Origin: Streptococcus suis YS56
Lineage (GTDB): Bacteria > Bacillota > Bacilli > Lactobacillales > Streptococcaceae
Length of the DNA stretch: 64,000 nt
Assembly: GCF_000440115.1 (NCBI RefSeq)
Contig: NZ_ALMY01000056.1
Location: forward strand, 19,037 to 83,036
Direction of reading: 5' to 3'
Shown: positions 1 through 9,320 of the stretch, piece after piece
Layout of the letters: every line of letters starts with the position of its first letter
How positions within the stretch are numbered: the first letter of the stretch is position 1
Notes under the pieces: model-generated
What the model saw: only the letters and a program-made list of their open reading frames with translations
Told to the model about the DNA's origin: nothing
Databases searched by the model: none
Program-made: the position numbers and the translations under genes

Positions 1-202
1 AACCACCGCCCTGCACGTTTACAGATTTTCCGATATTCACACTACCGAATTCATCTGCCGCTGCCTCAACCAATGGTTGAAGGGCTGTCGATCCTACTGC
101 AGTGATAGACTCTCCTCGATCAATCCATGAGGAACAACCTGAAAGAGCTATACTACTCAAAAGAAACAAAGCTACAATTCCAAGCTTCTGCTTTTTTTTC
201 AT
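1..202 (-). CDS. pstS: Phosphate ABC transporter substrate-binding lipoprotein PstS (5' part only)
   Basis: This is the N-terminal 67 residues of a phosphate-binding protein; the rest lies beyond the left edge. The translation begins [20 protein letters not shown] and continues into a lipobox ending SGC, so it is a lipid-anchored extracellular protein. The mature part contains [20 protein letters not shown], the phosphate-binding loop of PstS, and closely resembles pneumococcal PstS as I remember it. In the family it captures inorganic phosphate for the PstCAB importer. A promoter with -35 TTGCAA and -10 TATAGT lies about 90-120 bases upstream. It was identified directly from the sequence because the gene runs off the window. 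Confidence 0.93.
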   Translation of the reverse strand, partial: MKKKQKLGIVALFLLSSIALSGCSSWIDRGESITAVGSTALQPLVEAAADEFGSVNIGKSVNVQGGG

Positions 203-290
203 TTCGTTTTTTCCTTTACATTTTTCAGTGGAATCTCCTAAAATTAACTCTGTATTTTACAAGGAATTTACAAGATATTTCCACTCATCC

Positions 291-319
291 ACTATATCAT
301 ATAAAAAGACAAGTTGCAA
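291..319 (-). promoter_or_regulatory. Putative pstS promoter
   Basis: On the minus strand, TTGCAA (314-319) and TATAGT (291-296) are separated by 17 bases and point toward pstS. I see no obvious direct Pho-box repeat, although the region is very AT-rich. The assignment rests only on hexamer match and spacing. Confidence 0.5.
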
Positions 320-339
320 AAAAAATCTGCTGATTTATT

Positions 340-1641
340 TTAAAATCTCAGCCCTTTTGGAAAGCCATTTTTAAGCGTTCCAGATACAATTTTTGCGAAA
401 CCAAGACCGTTCCCCTGAACTGCTACCTGATACCAGCCATTAGCTAAATCCTTGGACACAGCTATTGTATGTCCAGCAGTATAGGACGAGAATTCTTCTA
501 AGCTGATTTCTACTCGATTTTTAACCTCCGAACTATGGAGTGCTAGACCTAAAGCAAAACTTGGTTCAAATCTTTTTTTCTTAAACGTCCCCAAGTGTAG
601 ACCATTTCGAGCAATCTTTACCTTTGACAAATCAGGAAGGCCCTGTGGCAGTAGATAGAGATTGTCGCCAAAAACCTGCAGTAAACCATCCAATTGAACC
701 TTTAAATGCTTCTGTTCAAATTCTTTCCAGAGAGCTTGCTGTTCTCTATTCAAATTGGATTTTCCTGGTTTTAATTTTTTCTGACTGGCTTCCCCTAGAA
801 ATCTAAATTTGGCAACGAACTGACCTTCTCCTGCAAAATGGTGGGGATACATACGAGCAACTTCTGTATAACCGATTCCTTCTACCATTCCATTGATTTT
901 AGGAATGTCTATCAGTTCCAAATCATATTGTTCTAAGAGCCAAGTCACTACTTCTTCATTTTCCTCTGGTGCCCAAGTGCAAGTAGAATAAATCAATTGA
1001 CCATCTGGAGCCAACATGTTCAAGGCCGATTCTAAAATCTCTCTTTGTAAGCTTGCACATTGTGCTGGATAATGTTTGGACCAATATTGAATCGCATCGG
1101 GGTCTTTTCGAAACATCCCTTCACCTGAACAGGGAGCATCTAGGACAATCATATCGAAATATCCTGGAAAGACCTTTTCCAAGCGGTCTGCTGATTCATT
1201 TGTTACAACAACATTCCTCGCTCCGAAACGCTCAATATTTTCAGCCAAGATTTTTGCTCGTTTGTTGGAAATTTCATTACTAACCAAGAGCCCCGTATTT
1301 TCTAAGTATGAAAGCAAGTGAGTAGACTTTCCTCCTGGCGCTGCTGCCAAGTCCAACACTTTCATCCCTTTTTCCGGAGCTGCAATCTGACCGACAACCT
1401 GTGCAGCTGGCTCTTGTGAGTAGACTAAGCCAGTTACATGTTCTGGAGACTTTCCTGAGACCTTACCATAGTATGACCAAGTCATATTAGGGATTGGTTG
1501 CTCAAAATCCAATTGGCTTTCTTTAAGAGGATTTGTGCGAAATCCTGAGATGGGGTCTTGTTCGAAACTCTCAAAAAATGCTTGGGCTTCACTACCAAGC
1601 AAATGATTATATTTATCTATAAAATCCTGTGGCAATTGCAT
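340..1641 (-). CDS. rsmF: rRNA (cytosine-C5)-methyltransferase, NOL1/NOP2/Sun family, RsmF-like
   Basis: A 433-residue SAM-dependent methyltransferase that should make 5-methylcytosine in rRNA. The SAM-binding motif DLAAAPGGKSTHL is at about 97-109. The two family cysteines are present: DAPCSGEG (Cys171) and IYSTCTW (Cys220), one acting as nucleophile and the other in product release. The C-terminal third, after about residue 290, resembles the RsmF-type RNA-binding extension with a PUA-like end. Its start codon overlaps the stop of the next minus-strand gene by one base, so the two are probably co-translated. Whether the target is C1407 of 16S rRNA or another cytosine cannot be read from the sequence. 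Confidence 0.85.
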   Translation of the reverse strand: MQLPQDFIDKYNHLLGSEAQAFFESFEQDPISGFRTNPLKESQLDFEQPIPNMTWSYYGKVSGKSPEHVTGLVYSQEPAAQVVGQIAAPEKGMKVLDLAAAPGGKSTHLLSYLENTGLLVSNEISNKRAKILAENIERFGARNVVVTNESADRLEKVFPGYFDMIVLDAPCSGEGMFRKDPDAIQYWSKHYPAQCASLQREILESALNMLAPDGQLIYSTCTWAPEENEEVVTWLLEQYDLELIDIPKINGMVEGIGYTEVARMYPHHFAGEGQFVAKFRFLGEASQKKLKPGKSNLNREQQALWKEFEQKHLKVQLDGLLQVFGDNLYLLPQGLPDLSKVKIARNGLHLGTFKKKRFEPSFALGLALHSSEVKNRVEISLEEFSSYTAGHTIAVSKDLANGWYQVAVQGNGLGFAKIVSGTLKNGFPKGLRF

Positions 1642-2399
1642 TAGAATATATACCCCTTCACTTCCTCAAGATGGGATTCTGATACTAGCATGACAAACTC
1701 TCGTTTATCATAGGCCAGACTCGGACCATCAAAACTTAACATGACTAAACCTAAAGAGGAACCAATAATACTGGCTGCTGCGTAGTCCCATGGACACAGA
1801 TAAGAAGCATAGGCAAATAATCTTCCTTCCAGAACGTGGGCGAAACCAATTCCAGCACTTCCTACAGATCTTGTACCTAAACTTTGATTTGCTAATTCTG
1901 CCACTCCATGTACATTGGCTGCATACAACTGTGCATTGATTCCTATCAAACTCTGGCGAAGAGGGTGCAGCTCTGGTTTTTTTAAGCGTTCTTGATTGCA
2001 ATAAACAGGGAATGAATCTCCTCCATGGAAAAGTTTGTCTCGCATGACATCATAAATAATACCGAACTTTCCTACTCCATTTTCAAAATAGGCAATCATA
2101 ATGGCAAAATCAGTTTTCTGAGCAATAAAATTTGTGGTGCCATCAATTGGATCAATAACCCAAACATTTCCCTCATGAATAGAAGAAACGTCTCCACCTT
2201 CCTCACCTAAAATCCCATCACCTTGATAGCGAGATTGAATCTGTTGAGTCAGCATTTCTTGCACTTGTTTATCAAGGTGCGTTACCAAGTCTGTAAAGTC
2301 ACCCTTTTCTTCAATCTGAAGATTATCATGTAGATGCTGTCGGAGAAAATTTCCAGCCTCCAGAACAATCGTTTGGGCAAAGTGATACTTAGTTTCCAA
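1641..2399 (-). CDS. Inositol monophosphatase family protein
   Basis: A phosphatase of the inositol-monophosphatase/CysQ/FBPase fold, 252 residues from the start chosen here. Metal-binding motifs are intact: GEEGG near residue 65, DPIDGTTNF (Asp83, Asp86) and a WDYAAA motif near the C-terminus. I placed the start at a TTG (2397-2399) because the frame further upstream is only the shadow of the UPF0223 gene, and an AAGGAG lies 8-9 bases before this TTG. It thus overlaps the upstream gene by 11 bases. Family substrates include inositol phosphate, PAP and fructose bisphosphate; the true one here is unknown. Confidence 0.85.
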   Translation of the reverse strand: METKYHFAQTIVLEAGNFLRQHLHDNLQIEEKGDFTDLVTHLDKQVQEMLTQQIQSRYQGDGILGEEGGDVSSIHEGNVWVIDPIDGTTNFIAQKTDFAIMIAYFENGVGKFGIIYDVMRDKLFHGGDSFPVYCNQERLKKPELHPLRQSLIGINAQLYAANVHGVAELANQSLGTRSVGSAGIGFAHVLEGRLFAYASYLCPWDYAAASIIGSSLGLVMLSFDGPSLAYDKREFVMLVSESHLEEVKGYIF

Positions 2400-2667
2400 A
2401 ACGAATAACTCCTTTCCCCTTATCTCGAGCAGCCTTAACAACTCGATAGGTTGAATAACCAGAAACTGCTTCAAAGTCACGATCAATTTGACGTTCCTGT
2501 CCCTTACTTTTAACAACATCTTTGAAGCTTTTATAACTAGCTAATATAGCCACCGCATCTGCTCCTTTTTCATAAGCTGCCTCCACCTGATTCAAAAAAG
2601 AAAGCACGGAGGAAATCTCCTCTGTGCTCCACGAAAAATCAAGTGGATATGAATAATTTTTGTTCAT
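2389..2667 (-). CDS. UPF0223 family protein (YktA-like)
   Basis: A 92-residue soluble protein of a conserved Firmicute family of unknown function. The start [18 protein letters not shown] and the segment [11 protein letters not shown] match UPF0223 members, and the length is normal for the family. In relatives it sits beside an inositol-monophosphatase gene, as here, where the two overlap by 11 bases and are surely co-transcribed. It lies only 5 bases downstream of the spx-like gene. Confidence 0.85.
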   Translation of the reverse strand: MNKNYSYPLDFSWSTEEISSVLSFLNQVEAAYEKGADAVAILASYKSFKDVVKSKGQERQIDRDFEAVSGYSTYRVVKAARDKGKGVIRFGN

Positions 2668-2672
2668 ATCTT

Positions 2673-3074
2673 TTATCCTATTTCTGATCGTAATGTGGCA
2701 TTTCTCAATTCTTGTTTGCGGTACTTGCGCGGAAGAAATGCACGAATTTCATCTTCGTTAAAACCAATCTGCATCCGCTTCTCGTCCAAAATAATCGGAC
2801 GTCGTAAGAGACTTGGATAGGTTTCAATTAACCCAATAAGTTGCTTCACAGAAAGCTCATCAACATCAATATCTAGCTTCTGAAAAATTTTTGAACGGGT
2901 AGAAATCAAATCATCTGTCCCATTTTCTGTCAATGCTAAAATGTTCTTCAATTCCTCAGCAGTTAGAGGGCTAGTCATAATATTGTGCTCAATAAAAGGG
3001 ACTTCGTGACTTGTCAGCCAAGCACGAGCTTTACGACAACTGGTACAACTCGGTGACAAAAATAAAGTAATCAT
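2673..3074 (-). CDS. spx: Spx/ArsC-family transcriptional regulator
   Basis: A 133-residue Spx-type protein that binds the RNA polymerase alpha C-terminal domain and redirects transcription under thiol or oxidative stress. The redox switch CTSC is at Cys10-Cys13 and the RPI motif lies near residue 90. The open frame extends 8 codons further, but [13 protein letters not shown] is the usual family start and GAGGGG lies 9 bases before it, so I chose 3074. Streptococci often carry two spx paralogues; which one this is cannot be decided here. Confidence 0.9.
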   Translation of the reverse strand: MITLFLSPSCTSCRKARAWLTSHEVPFIEHNIMTSPLTAEELKNILALTENGTDDLISTRSKIFQKLDIDVDELSVKQLIGLIETYPSLLRRPIILDEKRMQIGFNEDEIRAFLPRKYRKQELRNATLRSEIG

Positions 3075-3147
3075 GTCTTCCATCCCCTCTAAAAACATTT
3101 TTCTTCTTGTATTATACTCTAACTTAAAAGAGTTTTCAATAGTAAAT

Positions 3148-3885
3148 CTAATCTCTTCCCTGTAATTTTTCCAAAGATTCTATTTTTTTCTCTAAGCGTA
3201 GCAATATTTCGTTTTGTTCATCAATTTTTGCCGTCAAGGTATCCAACTTCGTTTCACGCTCCGTTTCAGAGAAAAAACGAGTTATTGTGGAGGTAACCAT
3301 ACCAAAAGTACAAATACCAACCAACATCAAGAGGATGGCTATAATTTTAGAAATCGTATCTTGGGGGACAATATCTCCATACCCTACAGTTGTCATCGTT
3401 ACAATGGACCACCAAAGTGCATCGAAGAATGATTTTCCTTCAATTACTGATAATAAGACACTTGCAACTAGTACTGCTGAGCTATTTAGCATCAATACCT
3501 TGGATAAACTGTTGGTATGCAAAAGCTTGTTGATTGTATCCCAGAATCGATTAGACAGGGCAAATATTCTCGTTACTTTGACCAATCTGAAGAGTCGTGC
3601 AAGTCTTCCCAAGCGAAGAAAACTGAAGAATGAATCAAATGGAATAATGGCAATTAATTCCAAGATATGCCCCTGTACATATTCAAGTATGTCATCCGCA
3701 TAATAAAGCTGAGCAAAATAATCGCAGACAAAGATAAACCACAGGAGCCAATCCAGTACCCGATAGCCACTAGAATTGGCAATACTAGCATCCATTAATT
3801 CAAGTACGATAAGAAATACATAGACTACAGCTATGTAGGTCATAGCCTTCTCATAAAAAGGATGACGAATCAATCGTTTAATCAT
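3148..3885 (-). CDS. Voltage-gated-type potassium channel (6-TM ion transporter family)
   Basis: A 245-residue integral membrane protein of the Kv/NaChBac superfamily. It has a six-helix layout, an arginine-rich S4-like voltage-sensor segment (RLGRLARLFRLVKVTRIF, about 91-108), and the K+ selectivity filter TVGYGD at about 166-171. The C-terminal 45 residues are charged and probably form a coiled coil that helps tetramerise the channel. Its start overlaps the end of ribF by 8 bases, so the two genes are translationally coupled. A role in membrane potential or K+ homeostasis is inferred. Confidence 0.88.
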   Translation of the reverse strand: MIKRLIRHPFYEKAMTYIAVVYVFLIVLELMDASIANSSGYRVLDWLLWFIFVCDYFAQLYYADDILEYVQGHILELIAIIPFDSFFSFLRLGRLARLFRLVKVTRIFALSNRFWDTINKLLHTNSLSKVLMLNSSAVLVASVLLSVIEGKSFFDALWWSIVTMTTVGYGDIVPQDTISKIIAILLMLVGICTFGMVTSTITRFFSETERETKLDTLTAKIDEQNEILLRLEKKIESLEKLQGRD

Positions 3886-4801
3886 GCTGACCCCAATTCA
3901 AGGCAAACACTTCATCGGACTTCATTTGTTCCATCAAGCCTTCGATACCATCAAATTTTACCATGTCCCTAATCTTCTCAAGCCAGAAAATGGTCATTTT
4001 TTCACCATATATAAAACGATCAAAGTCAAAAATATGGGCTTCAATCCGCATTTCTGTTCCATCAAAGGTCACATTTTTCCCAACGCTGGTCATGGCTCGA
4101 TACCGTTTACCATCCACTTCGACATCGGCTACATAGACTCCCTCCGATGGTAAATATACGCGATCAAATGGGGCTAAATTGGCAGTTGGATATCCGATTG
4201 TACGGCCTCTAGCATCACCGTGAACAACAATGCCTTCTGTCATAAATGGATAACCCAGAAGGCGATTGGCTAAAGTAACATTTCCTGCTTGGATAGCTTG
4301 TCGAATACGGGTAGAGGACACCTTTTCTCCATCTAGACAGACTTCGTCTACAATTTCAACCTGACCGTCAAATAAGTTAGTCAAATCCTGGACATCTGCT
4401 CTGCAATTTCCAAAATGATAATCAAAACCAGCGACCAAAACCTGAGCATTGATTCCTTTAATATAACGCTCCAAAAACTGCTCTGGCGTGTTACTAGCAA
4501 ACTCACTGGTAAAATCCGTCAAGACCAGATGATCCACACCATATTTCTCCAACAAGCGGAAACGCTCATCTTGACTGGTTAAATGGAGTAATAATTCTGG
4601 TGTGAATCGCGCAAAAGCTAGACGAGGTGTTTCTGGAAAAGTAAGGACAGTTACGGACAATCCTTTTTCATCAGCCACTCGTCTCGCACGTTCTAAAAGG
4701 GCCTTATGCCCCAAATGAATCCCATCAAAATAGCCTAACACCAAAACAGTCGGCTCTTCTTGATGAAACTCTTGATAATCTTTAATCGTTCTAATCTTCA
4801 T
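3878..4801 (-). CDS. ribF: Bifunctional riboflavin kinase / FAD synthetase RibF
   Basis: A 307-residue enzyme that phosphorylates riboflavin to FMN and adenylylates FMN to FAD. The N-terminal nucleotidyltransferase domain carries GYFDGIHLGH (23-32) and a SSTRIRQAI motif near 163. The C-terminal flavokinase domain contains GRTIGYPTANL near 200, and the length is normal. It lies 34 bases downstream of truB on the same strand, the usual streptococcal order truB-ribF, and overlaps the channel gene by 8 bases. Confidence 0.96.
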   Translation of the reverse strand: MKIRTIKDYQEFHQEEPTVLVLGYFDGIHLGHKALLERARRVADEKGLSVTVLTFPETPRLAFARFTPELLLHLTSQDERFRLLEKYGVDHLVLTDFTSEFASNTPEQFLERYIKGINAQVLVAGFDYHFGNCRADVQDLTNLFDGQVEIVDEVCLDGEKVSSTRIRQAIQAGNVTLANRLLGYPFMTEGIVVHGDARGRTIGYPTANLAPFDRVYLPSEGVYVADVEVDGKRYRAMTSVGKNVTFDGTEMRIEAHIFDFDRFIYGEKMTIFWLEKIRDMVKFDGIEGLMEQMKSDEVFALNWGQHD

Positions 4802-4835
4802 ATTGTTTATTTTATCACAACTGGAAAGGAAATCC

Positions 4836-5714
4836 TTACAAAAAAACCTTGCGGGGCTTGTAGAGCTGCTCCCGTTTTTCCAAAATGGCGACCAATTTTC
4901 CCTGACAAAAGCCTGCCAGCAGGTCCGCCTGACTGTCTAAGGCTACAAACCGTCCAAATTTGGCCTCTGTCACTTGGTCAGCTGTCAGTTCCACTACTGG
5001 CAAGTCACCAATTCCCTGCTCAATAGGACGGAGGAAGGAATAATCTTCCTGGGCAACCTTGTCAGCAATTTCTTCGATTGTAAGGGCATCAGCCAGGCTC
5101 ATTCCTGCTGAGCCTGTTCGCTCTAACTTAGACATATGGCTGGCATAGCCAAGCTTAGCTCCCAAGTCAACAGACAGGGTACGAACATAGGTGCCCTTTC
5201 CACAGCGAACTCGGAAGGTGAAACGAGCGCAGTCATCATCCAACTCGATCGGGCTAGTCCGCTCAAAACTGTAAATGTCAATTTGGCGTTGAGGACGCTC
5301 GACTTCTTCGCCCGCCCGTGCGTACTCATAGAGTTTGCGGCCGTTTACTTTGACAGCAGAGTACATAGGCGGAATCTGGGTAATAGTACCGACAAAGCTA
5401 GCCATGGCCTCATCAACTGCCTGCTCTGCTATGTCCAAAACTGGTGTCCGCTCGACCATATCGCCCGACGCATCTTCTGTCGTGGTCGAGTAGCCGATGG
5501 TAATCTCCCCGTCGTAAATCTTGCCTTCGTCCTGCATATACTCAATCATGCGCGTGGCCTTGCCGACTGCAATGGGCAGAACGCCTGTCACATCTGGATC
5601 CAAGGTGCCCCCGTGCCCAATCTTCTTCTCCTGCAAAATCTTGCGGAGCTTAAAAACCACATCGTGCGAGGTCATGCCCGCTTCTTTTTTGACGTTAATA
5701 ATTCCTGAAATCAT
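4836..5714 (-). CDS. truB: tRNA pseudouridine-55 synthase TruB
   Basis: A 292-residue enzyme converting U55 in the T-loop of tRNAs to pseudouridine. The catalytic aspartate lies in [10 protein letters not shown] (Asp39), and KGTYVRTL and the C-terminal PUA-like region are visible. It is probably transcribed with ribF. On the minus strand a TATAAT with an upstream TG (5721-5726) sits just before the start and may serve as an extended -10 promoter. Confidence 0.96.
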   Translation of the reverse strand: MISGIINVKKEAGMTSHDVVFKLRKILQEKKIGHGGTLDPDVTGVLPIAVGKATRMIEYMQDEGKIYDGEITIGYSTTTEDASGDMVERTPVLDIAEQAVDEAMASFVGTITQIPPMYSAVKVNGRKLYEYARAGEEVERPQRQIDIYSFERTSPIELDDDCARFTFRVRCGKGTYVRTLSVDLGAKLGYASHMSKLERTGSAGMSLADALTIEEIADKVAQEDYSFLRPIEQGIGDLPVVELTADQVTEAKFGRFVALDSQADLLAGFCQGKLVAILEKREQLYKPRKVFL

Positions 5715-5720
5715 GTTCCC

Positions 5721-5758
5721 ATTATAACATAAAGGACCGCACTTGTGGGCGGTCCTTT
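5721..5758. terminator. Hairpin and extended -10 between an unknown gene and truB
   Basis: A perfect 10-bp inverted repeat, AAAGGACCGC (5731-5740) and GCGGTCCTTT (5749-5758), lies between the upstream gene end and truB. The U-rich tail is better on the plus strand (TTTATTTTTTA), but the position fits termination of the minus-strand gene at 5764. Immediately after it, ATTATA (5721-5726) is a minus-strand TATAAT preceded by TG, a likely truB promoter. Confidence 0.55.
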
Positions 5759-5763
5759 ATTTT

Positions 5764-6195
5764 TTACTCATCATAAAAACGATAGCTACCAAAAGTCGTA
5801 CCTATCAAATTCTCCAGTTCCTTATGAACACGTCGCATGGTTTCAGAAGGCACCGCACCAAAGGGAACAGCTTCGTCAATCCCGACCTCTTCCTCTTCGT
5901 CATAGCCGTAAGAGAATGTCAACGGAGCATCATGATATCCTTTATCTCCTAATTTTAGGGTAGGCCACTCCAATAATTTAATTTCTTTCAAAAATTCTCT
6001 GAATTTTTTTGCCTTGCTCATACGAATAGGAGTATATTCTGGTTCATTTTCAACTAAGCCTTTTTTATCAACATGCTGTATCAAATAGTCGTGTTCATTT
6101 AGACTAACTGCTACTTCTACACTTCTTCCCTCAATATAATCTGCTCTGAAGATAATTAAATCTATATTCTCATATATGCGTTCAAATTGTTTCAT
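5764..6195 (-). CDS. Hypothetical protein, no recognised family
   Basis: A 143-residue soluble acidic protein with no signal peptide or membrane segment. I do not recognise a domain. It has an acidic stretch (GYDEEEEVGIDEAV) near residue 100 and ends GSYRFYDE. I chose MKQFERIYEN at 6195 because GAAAGGAAAG precedes it at good spacing; the frame is open 9 codons further. It sits between truB and a truncated gene, at the edge of an accessory-looking block, so it may belong to that insert. Small acidic proteins in such spots are sometimes immunity or anti-restriction proteins, but nothing in the sequence proves this. Confidence 0.6.
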   Translation of the reverse strand: MKQFERIYENIDLIIFRADYIEGRSVEVAVSLNEHDYLIQHVDKKGLVENEPEYTPIRMSKAKKFREFLKEIKLLEWPTLKLGDKGYHDAPLTFSYGYDEEEEVGIDEAVPFGAVPSETMRRVHKELENLIGTTFGSYRFYDE

Positions 6196-6228
6196 TTTCT
6201 TTCCTTTCACAATTACATACAAGATTTT

Positions 6229-6562
6229 CTAAATATCCCGATGAAAATCGCTGTCAATCTCAAAAAATGGTTGGATATCTTGGACGTATTCCAAGACGCC
6301 TTGAAACTCTCCCTGGTCATCACGCACGGCCTTATAGACCACATAGACAAACTTGCCCATACTCTCGGACTTGAACCACATGGTCACCTGGTTTTTTTGT
6401 CCCGTGCGAAGCAGTTCAAAAATCTTCTTGACCTTGTCTAAGATTTTGGGTGGATGGCAGAACTCCACATGACGTCCTATCTGGCTTGGCGTCCGTTTGA
6501 AAATCATGTCTTCAACAGGGTGGCTGTCATTATAATATTGGAAAATGTCGTCATGTTCATTG
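6229..6562 (-). pseudogene. C-terminal remnant of a DUF438/PAS-domain protein
   Basis: About 110 codons encode the end of a DUF438 protein: FKRTPSQIGRHVEFCHPPKI followed by a PAS-like segment with MWFKSESMGKFVYVVYKAV and ending DFHRDI. Complete relatives are several hundred residues long, with DUF438 and hemerythrin-like domains before this PAS domain. Here the same frame hits a stop at 6571-6573, exactly where the helicase gene ends. The 5' portion was evidently lost when the neighbouring block was inserted or exchanged. The frame has internal ATG codons, but a functional product is unlikely. Confidence 0.75.
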
Positions 6563-9298
6563 CTATCTTCCTAGTAATCCATCCAATATTTCAATCAATT
6601 TTTCTTTTTCCTGACTCTCATTTGTTTTAAGCCTGATTAGGGGGATGTTGCATTTTTTCAAAATGTTATCCTTCATAATATCACGTTCAAACTGCTTAGA
6701 ATTACCTTTGTGGAATGCATATCCATCTACTTCTACAGCTAGTACAGGTGCTTTGGTAAGTCTATTGATTATCAAAAAATCAAGGTGCGTATTTCCATGC
6801 CTTGCATACTTCGCTTCCACTTCTGTTAGTCGAGTAAAATCCTTCACAAGATTATGCAGTTTATAGTCATGTATAACATCTAGACTATTATATTTTTCAT
6901 CGCTCATAAATACTTCCTTAATCCGATGATACATTAAATTCTCAGAATCATATCGCGATATCCGTTTTCGTTTTCTAAAATATTCCTCCTTTTCTTGCTC
7001 ATACTGTTTGTATAAGTAATCGAAGATGGAATATACAGGGCTCTCTCTTACTTCAAAATTATTATATTGTATATATCCCAATAAATCACTAATATTTTTA
7101 TCTAATGATTGCTCATTCCCAGTCATGACAAGAAATAATTTATTTTTAGCTCTTGATATCGCCACATTTAGTAAGTACGGATCATCCGTAAAACGTGTTA
7201 TGCTATTATCAACCGTGGAGATGATTATCGTATCTTTTTCTTTTCCCTGAAACTTATGGACTGTATCGCTTTCCAAATCATCAATTTGCTCTTGCAACTT
7301 CTCTTTCTGCTTTCGATAAGGCGTGACAACTCCTGTCCGCTCCCGATAGATTTCATAATTTGGAATAACATCTTTCAGAATTATATCAATCTCTCTCTGA
7401 CTATAGTGATCACGAGCGTGATTTCCCTTAGGTGTTCTAATAGCCTGAAGAACATCTTTTTCCCCTTTATCACCTGTCATAATCACTAAGTCACCATTAT
7501 AAAACTTTTGATTGCAGAAATTGATAATTTTGGGATGACATCTATAATGCTCTCGTAATAGCGTTTCTGGAATATTCGGAATCACTTTTAGTACCGATTG
7601 AAGAAAACTGTTTGTGTATTCATAACCACTATGAACACCATATTTATGGAAAAGCTGAGCACTACTTTCTTTGACATCTTTTGTGACAATATGCGGTAGC
7701 TGTTTACTATCTCCAACAACTACAACATTTTTAGCACAGGATAATGCTAGTGCCCCAGTTGTAATATCCACTTGTGAGGCTTCATCTATGATTAAATAAT
7801 CATAGGTAATATTCTTTCCTAAACTTGTTGTTGATGAAAATGTTGTACTAAGAACAATGGGATATTCTAGAAGAACTCGTCTCGATTGTTTCCGTAAATC
7901 TTCCTTTGTAAACTGTACTCTTTTTCTTCCATTCCCATACTTACTAACTAGAAAATTTTTGAAAATCTTTAATGAATCACTGGTAAAATTGTTTAAAACT
8001 TCCGTACCATTTAAGTGAACCAATTCTTCTTGAAGAGTTTCTAATTTATTCCTTATTTCTGTTTGTTTATGCTGATAAAATAGGTTCTGAAATTGTATTG
8101 TCAAATCAGATAATTCTTGTTTATAAAGTTCCCAGTTTTTAACACCATATAATAAAAAGTTTTTTATCTTAAAAATTAAACCTAACCTTCTATTCTTTTT
8201 ATAGAATTCCTCAAATTCATTCCAAAGCTTAAATAACTTCTTAGAAGAATACAGTTTTAATTCTATAGGCGATATATTTATGTGCTCAAAAAAATCTTTG
8301 AAATGGCGAAATTCCGTTTCTAATTCTGAAAGTTCTTGTCTCAGATTAGCCACTTCTTCCTGAATTTCAAAAATACGAGGAAGCCTACGAATCTTTTCAT
8401 TTAGTTCCTTATCAAGGCTTTCCATACCATTATCTTTTAATCTCCAAGAAGAAAAATCAGGGTACATACTATACTGATTGAGAATAAAATTATTTTTATT
8501 TTTTTCACTTCCAAGATAAGCCACGGGAAAGTCAAGACCATAGTTCTTCAGTTTTTCGTAAATATTATCAATGGCTGCATTATTATTAGAAACAATTAGA
8601 ACCGTCTTATTCCGTATCACTATATTAGCTATAATATTCAGAATCGTTTGTGTCTTACCAGTTCCAGGAGGTCCTTGAATGACACTAAATTGATTTATTA
8701 AGGCATTTTTTGTTGCTTTATATTGACTATTATTGCAACCAAAAGGGAAAATCAGTTCCCCATGAAACGGCAAGTTATTCTTCTTACTGGGACTTAGATA
8801 GCTCGCTAAAGCAACTGTTTTGTCTACATAATCCAATTCCTCATACCTTTTTAACAAGAGCAATTGATCGGTCTCAGAGTTTCTCAGAGGATTCAGCTTG
8901 GATAGTTCCGTCAAATAACTAAAAACATGACGACTATTCGAATGTGTCAACTCATTTTGCCGTATTTCTAGGTCTCTCCCCATATATAATTTTCCAGTGC
9001 CATTTTTGTAGCGGATGATATAAGCCCGTGAGTGCGTTCCATTGAATTCAATAATTGACTCAATATTATTTAATAAAACCCCATCTTGCCTTCTATAAAC
9101 TCCTATCTCTGAAGGATTCAACTGTTTGGAAAACTTCAGCACCTCAACTCTCTGCATATTGTAGCGATAAGGTTGGACATTATTTTTAAAATAAATTTCA
9201 AAGTAGAGCTTCCCTTTGTAACGAATCAATTGAAGCGATTCGATATTTTCTGACTTGTCCTCTCCATCAATCAAAATTATTTTTCTATCTTTCACCAT
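6563..9298 (-). CDS. SF1 (UPF1/DNA2-like) helicase with C-terminal nuclease-like domain
   Basis: A 911-residue protein. Residues 1-190 have no family I can name. The P-loop GPPGTGKT is at about 209-216, a long insertion rich in predicted coiled coil spans about 290-440, the DEAS Walker B box is near 504, and GDSKQLPH and a C-terminal helicase half with VHKFQGKEKDTIIIS follow. After about 780 comes a separate domain with HLDFLI and LAVEVDGYAFHK, the D...ExD pattern of the DUF559/DUF2726/Vsr-like PD-(D/E)XK nuclease fold. COG1112-type helicases joined to nucleases occur in anti-phage systems; defence is an inference. The gene is visibly more AT-rich than its neighbours and lies 22 bases after the DUF2130 gene. 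Confidence 0.85.
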   Translation of the reverse strand: MVKDRKIILIDGEDKSENIESLQLIRYKGKLYFEIYFKNNVQPYRYNMQRVEVLKFSKQLNPSEIGVYRRQDGVLLNNIESIIEFNGTHSRAYIIRYKNGTGKLYMGRDLEIRQNELTHSNSRHVFSYLTELSKLNPLRNSETDQLLLLKRYEELDYVDKTVALASYLSPSKKNNLPFHGELIFPFGCNNSQYKATKNALINQFSVIQGPPGTGKTQTILNIIANIVIRNKTVLIVSNNNAAIDNIYEKLKNYGLDFPVAYLGSEKNKNNFILNQYSMYPDFSSWRLKDNGMESLDKELNEKIRRLPRIFEIQEEVANLRQELSELETEFRHFKDFFEHINISPIELKLYSSKKLFKLWNEFEEFYKKNRRLGLIFKIKNFLLYGVKNWELYKQELSDLTIQFQNLFYQHKQTEIRNKLETLQEELVHLNGTEVLNNFTSDSLKIFKNFLVSKYGNGRKRVQFTKEDLRKQSRRVLLEYPIVLSTTFSSTTSLGKNITYDYLIIDEASQVDITTGALALSCAKNVVVVGDSKQLPHIVTKDVKESSAQLFHKYGVHSGYEYTNSFLQSVLKVIPNIPETLLREHYRCHPKIINFCNQKFYNGDLVIMTGDKGEKDVLQAIRTPKGNHARDHYSQREIDIILKDVIPNYEIYRERTGVVTPYRKQKEKLQEQIDDLESDTVHKFQGKEKDTIIISTVDNSITRFTDDPYLLNVAISRAKNKLFLVMTGNEQSLDKNISDLLGYIQYNNFEVRESPVYSIFDYLYKQYEQEKEEYFRKRKRISRYDSENLMYHRIKEVFMSDEKYNSLDVIHDYKLHNLVKDFTRLTEVEAKYARHGNTHLDFLIINRLTKAPVLAVEVDGYAFHKGNSKQFERDIMKDNILKKCNIPLIRLKTNESQEKEKLIEILDGLLGR

Positions 9299-9320
9299 AT
9301 CTCCACTCTCACTTTCAATC

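Noticed and set aside
102..374. Plus-strand open frames at the left edge
   Set aside because: They are shadows of pstS and its promoter region; the minus-strand reading gives a lipoprotein signal and a PstS domain.
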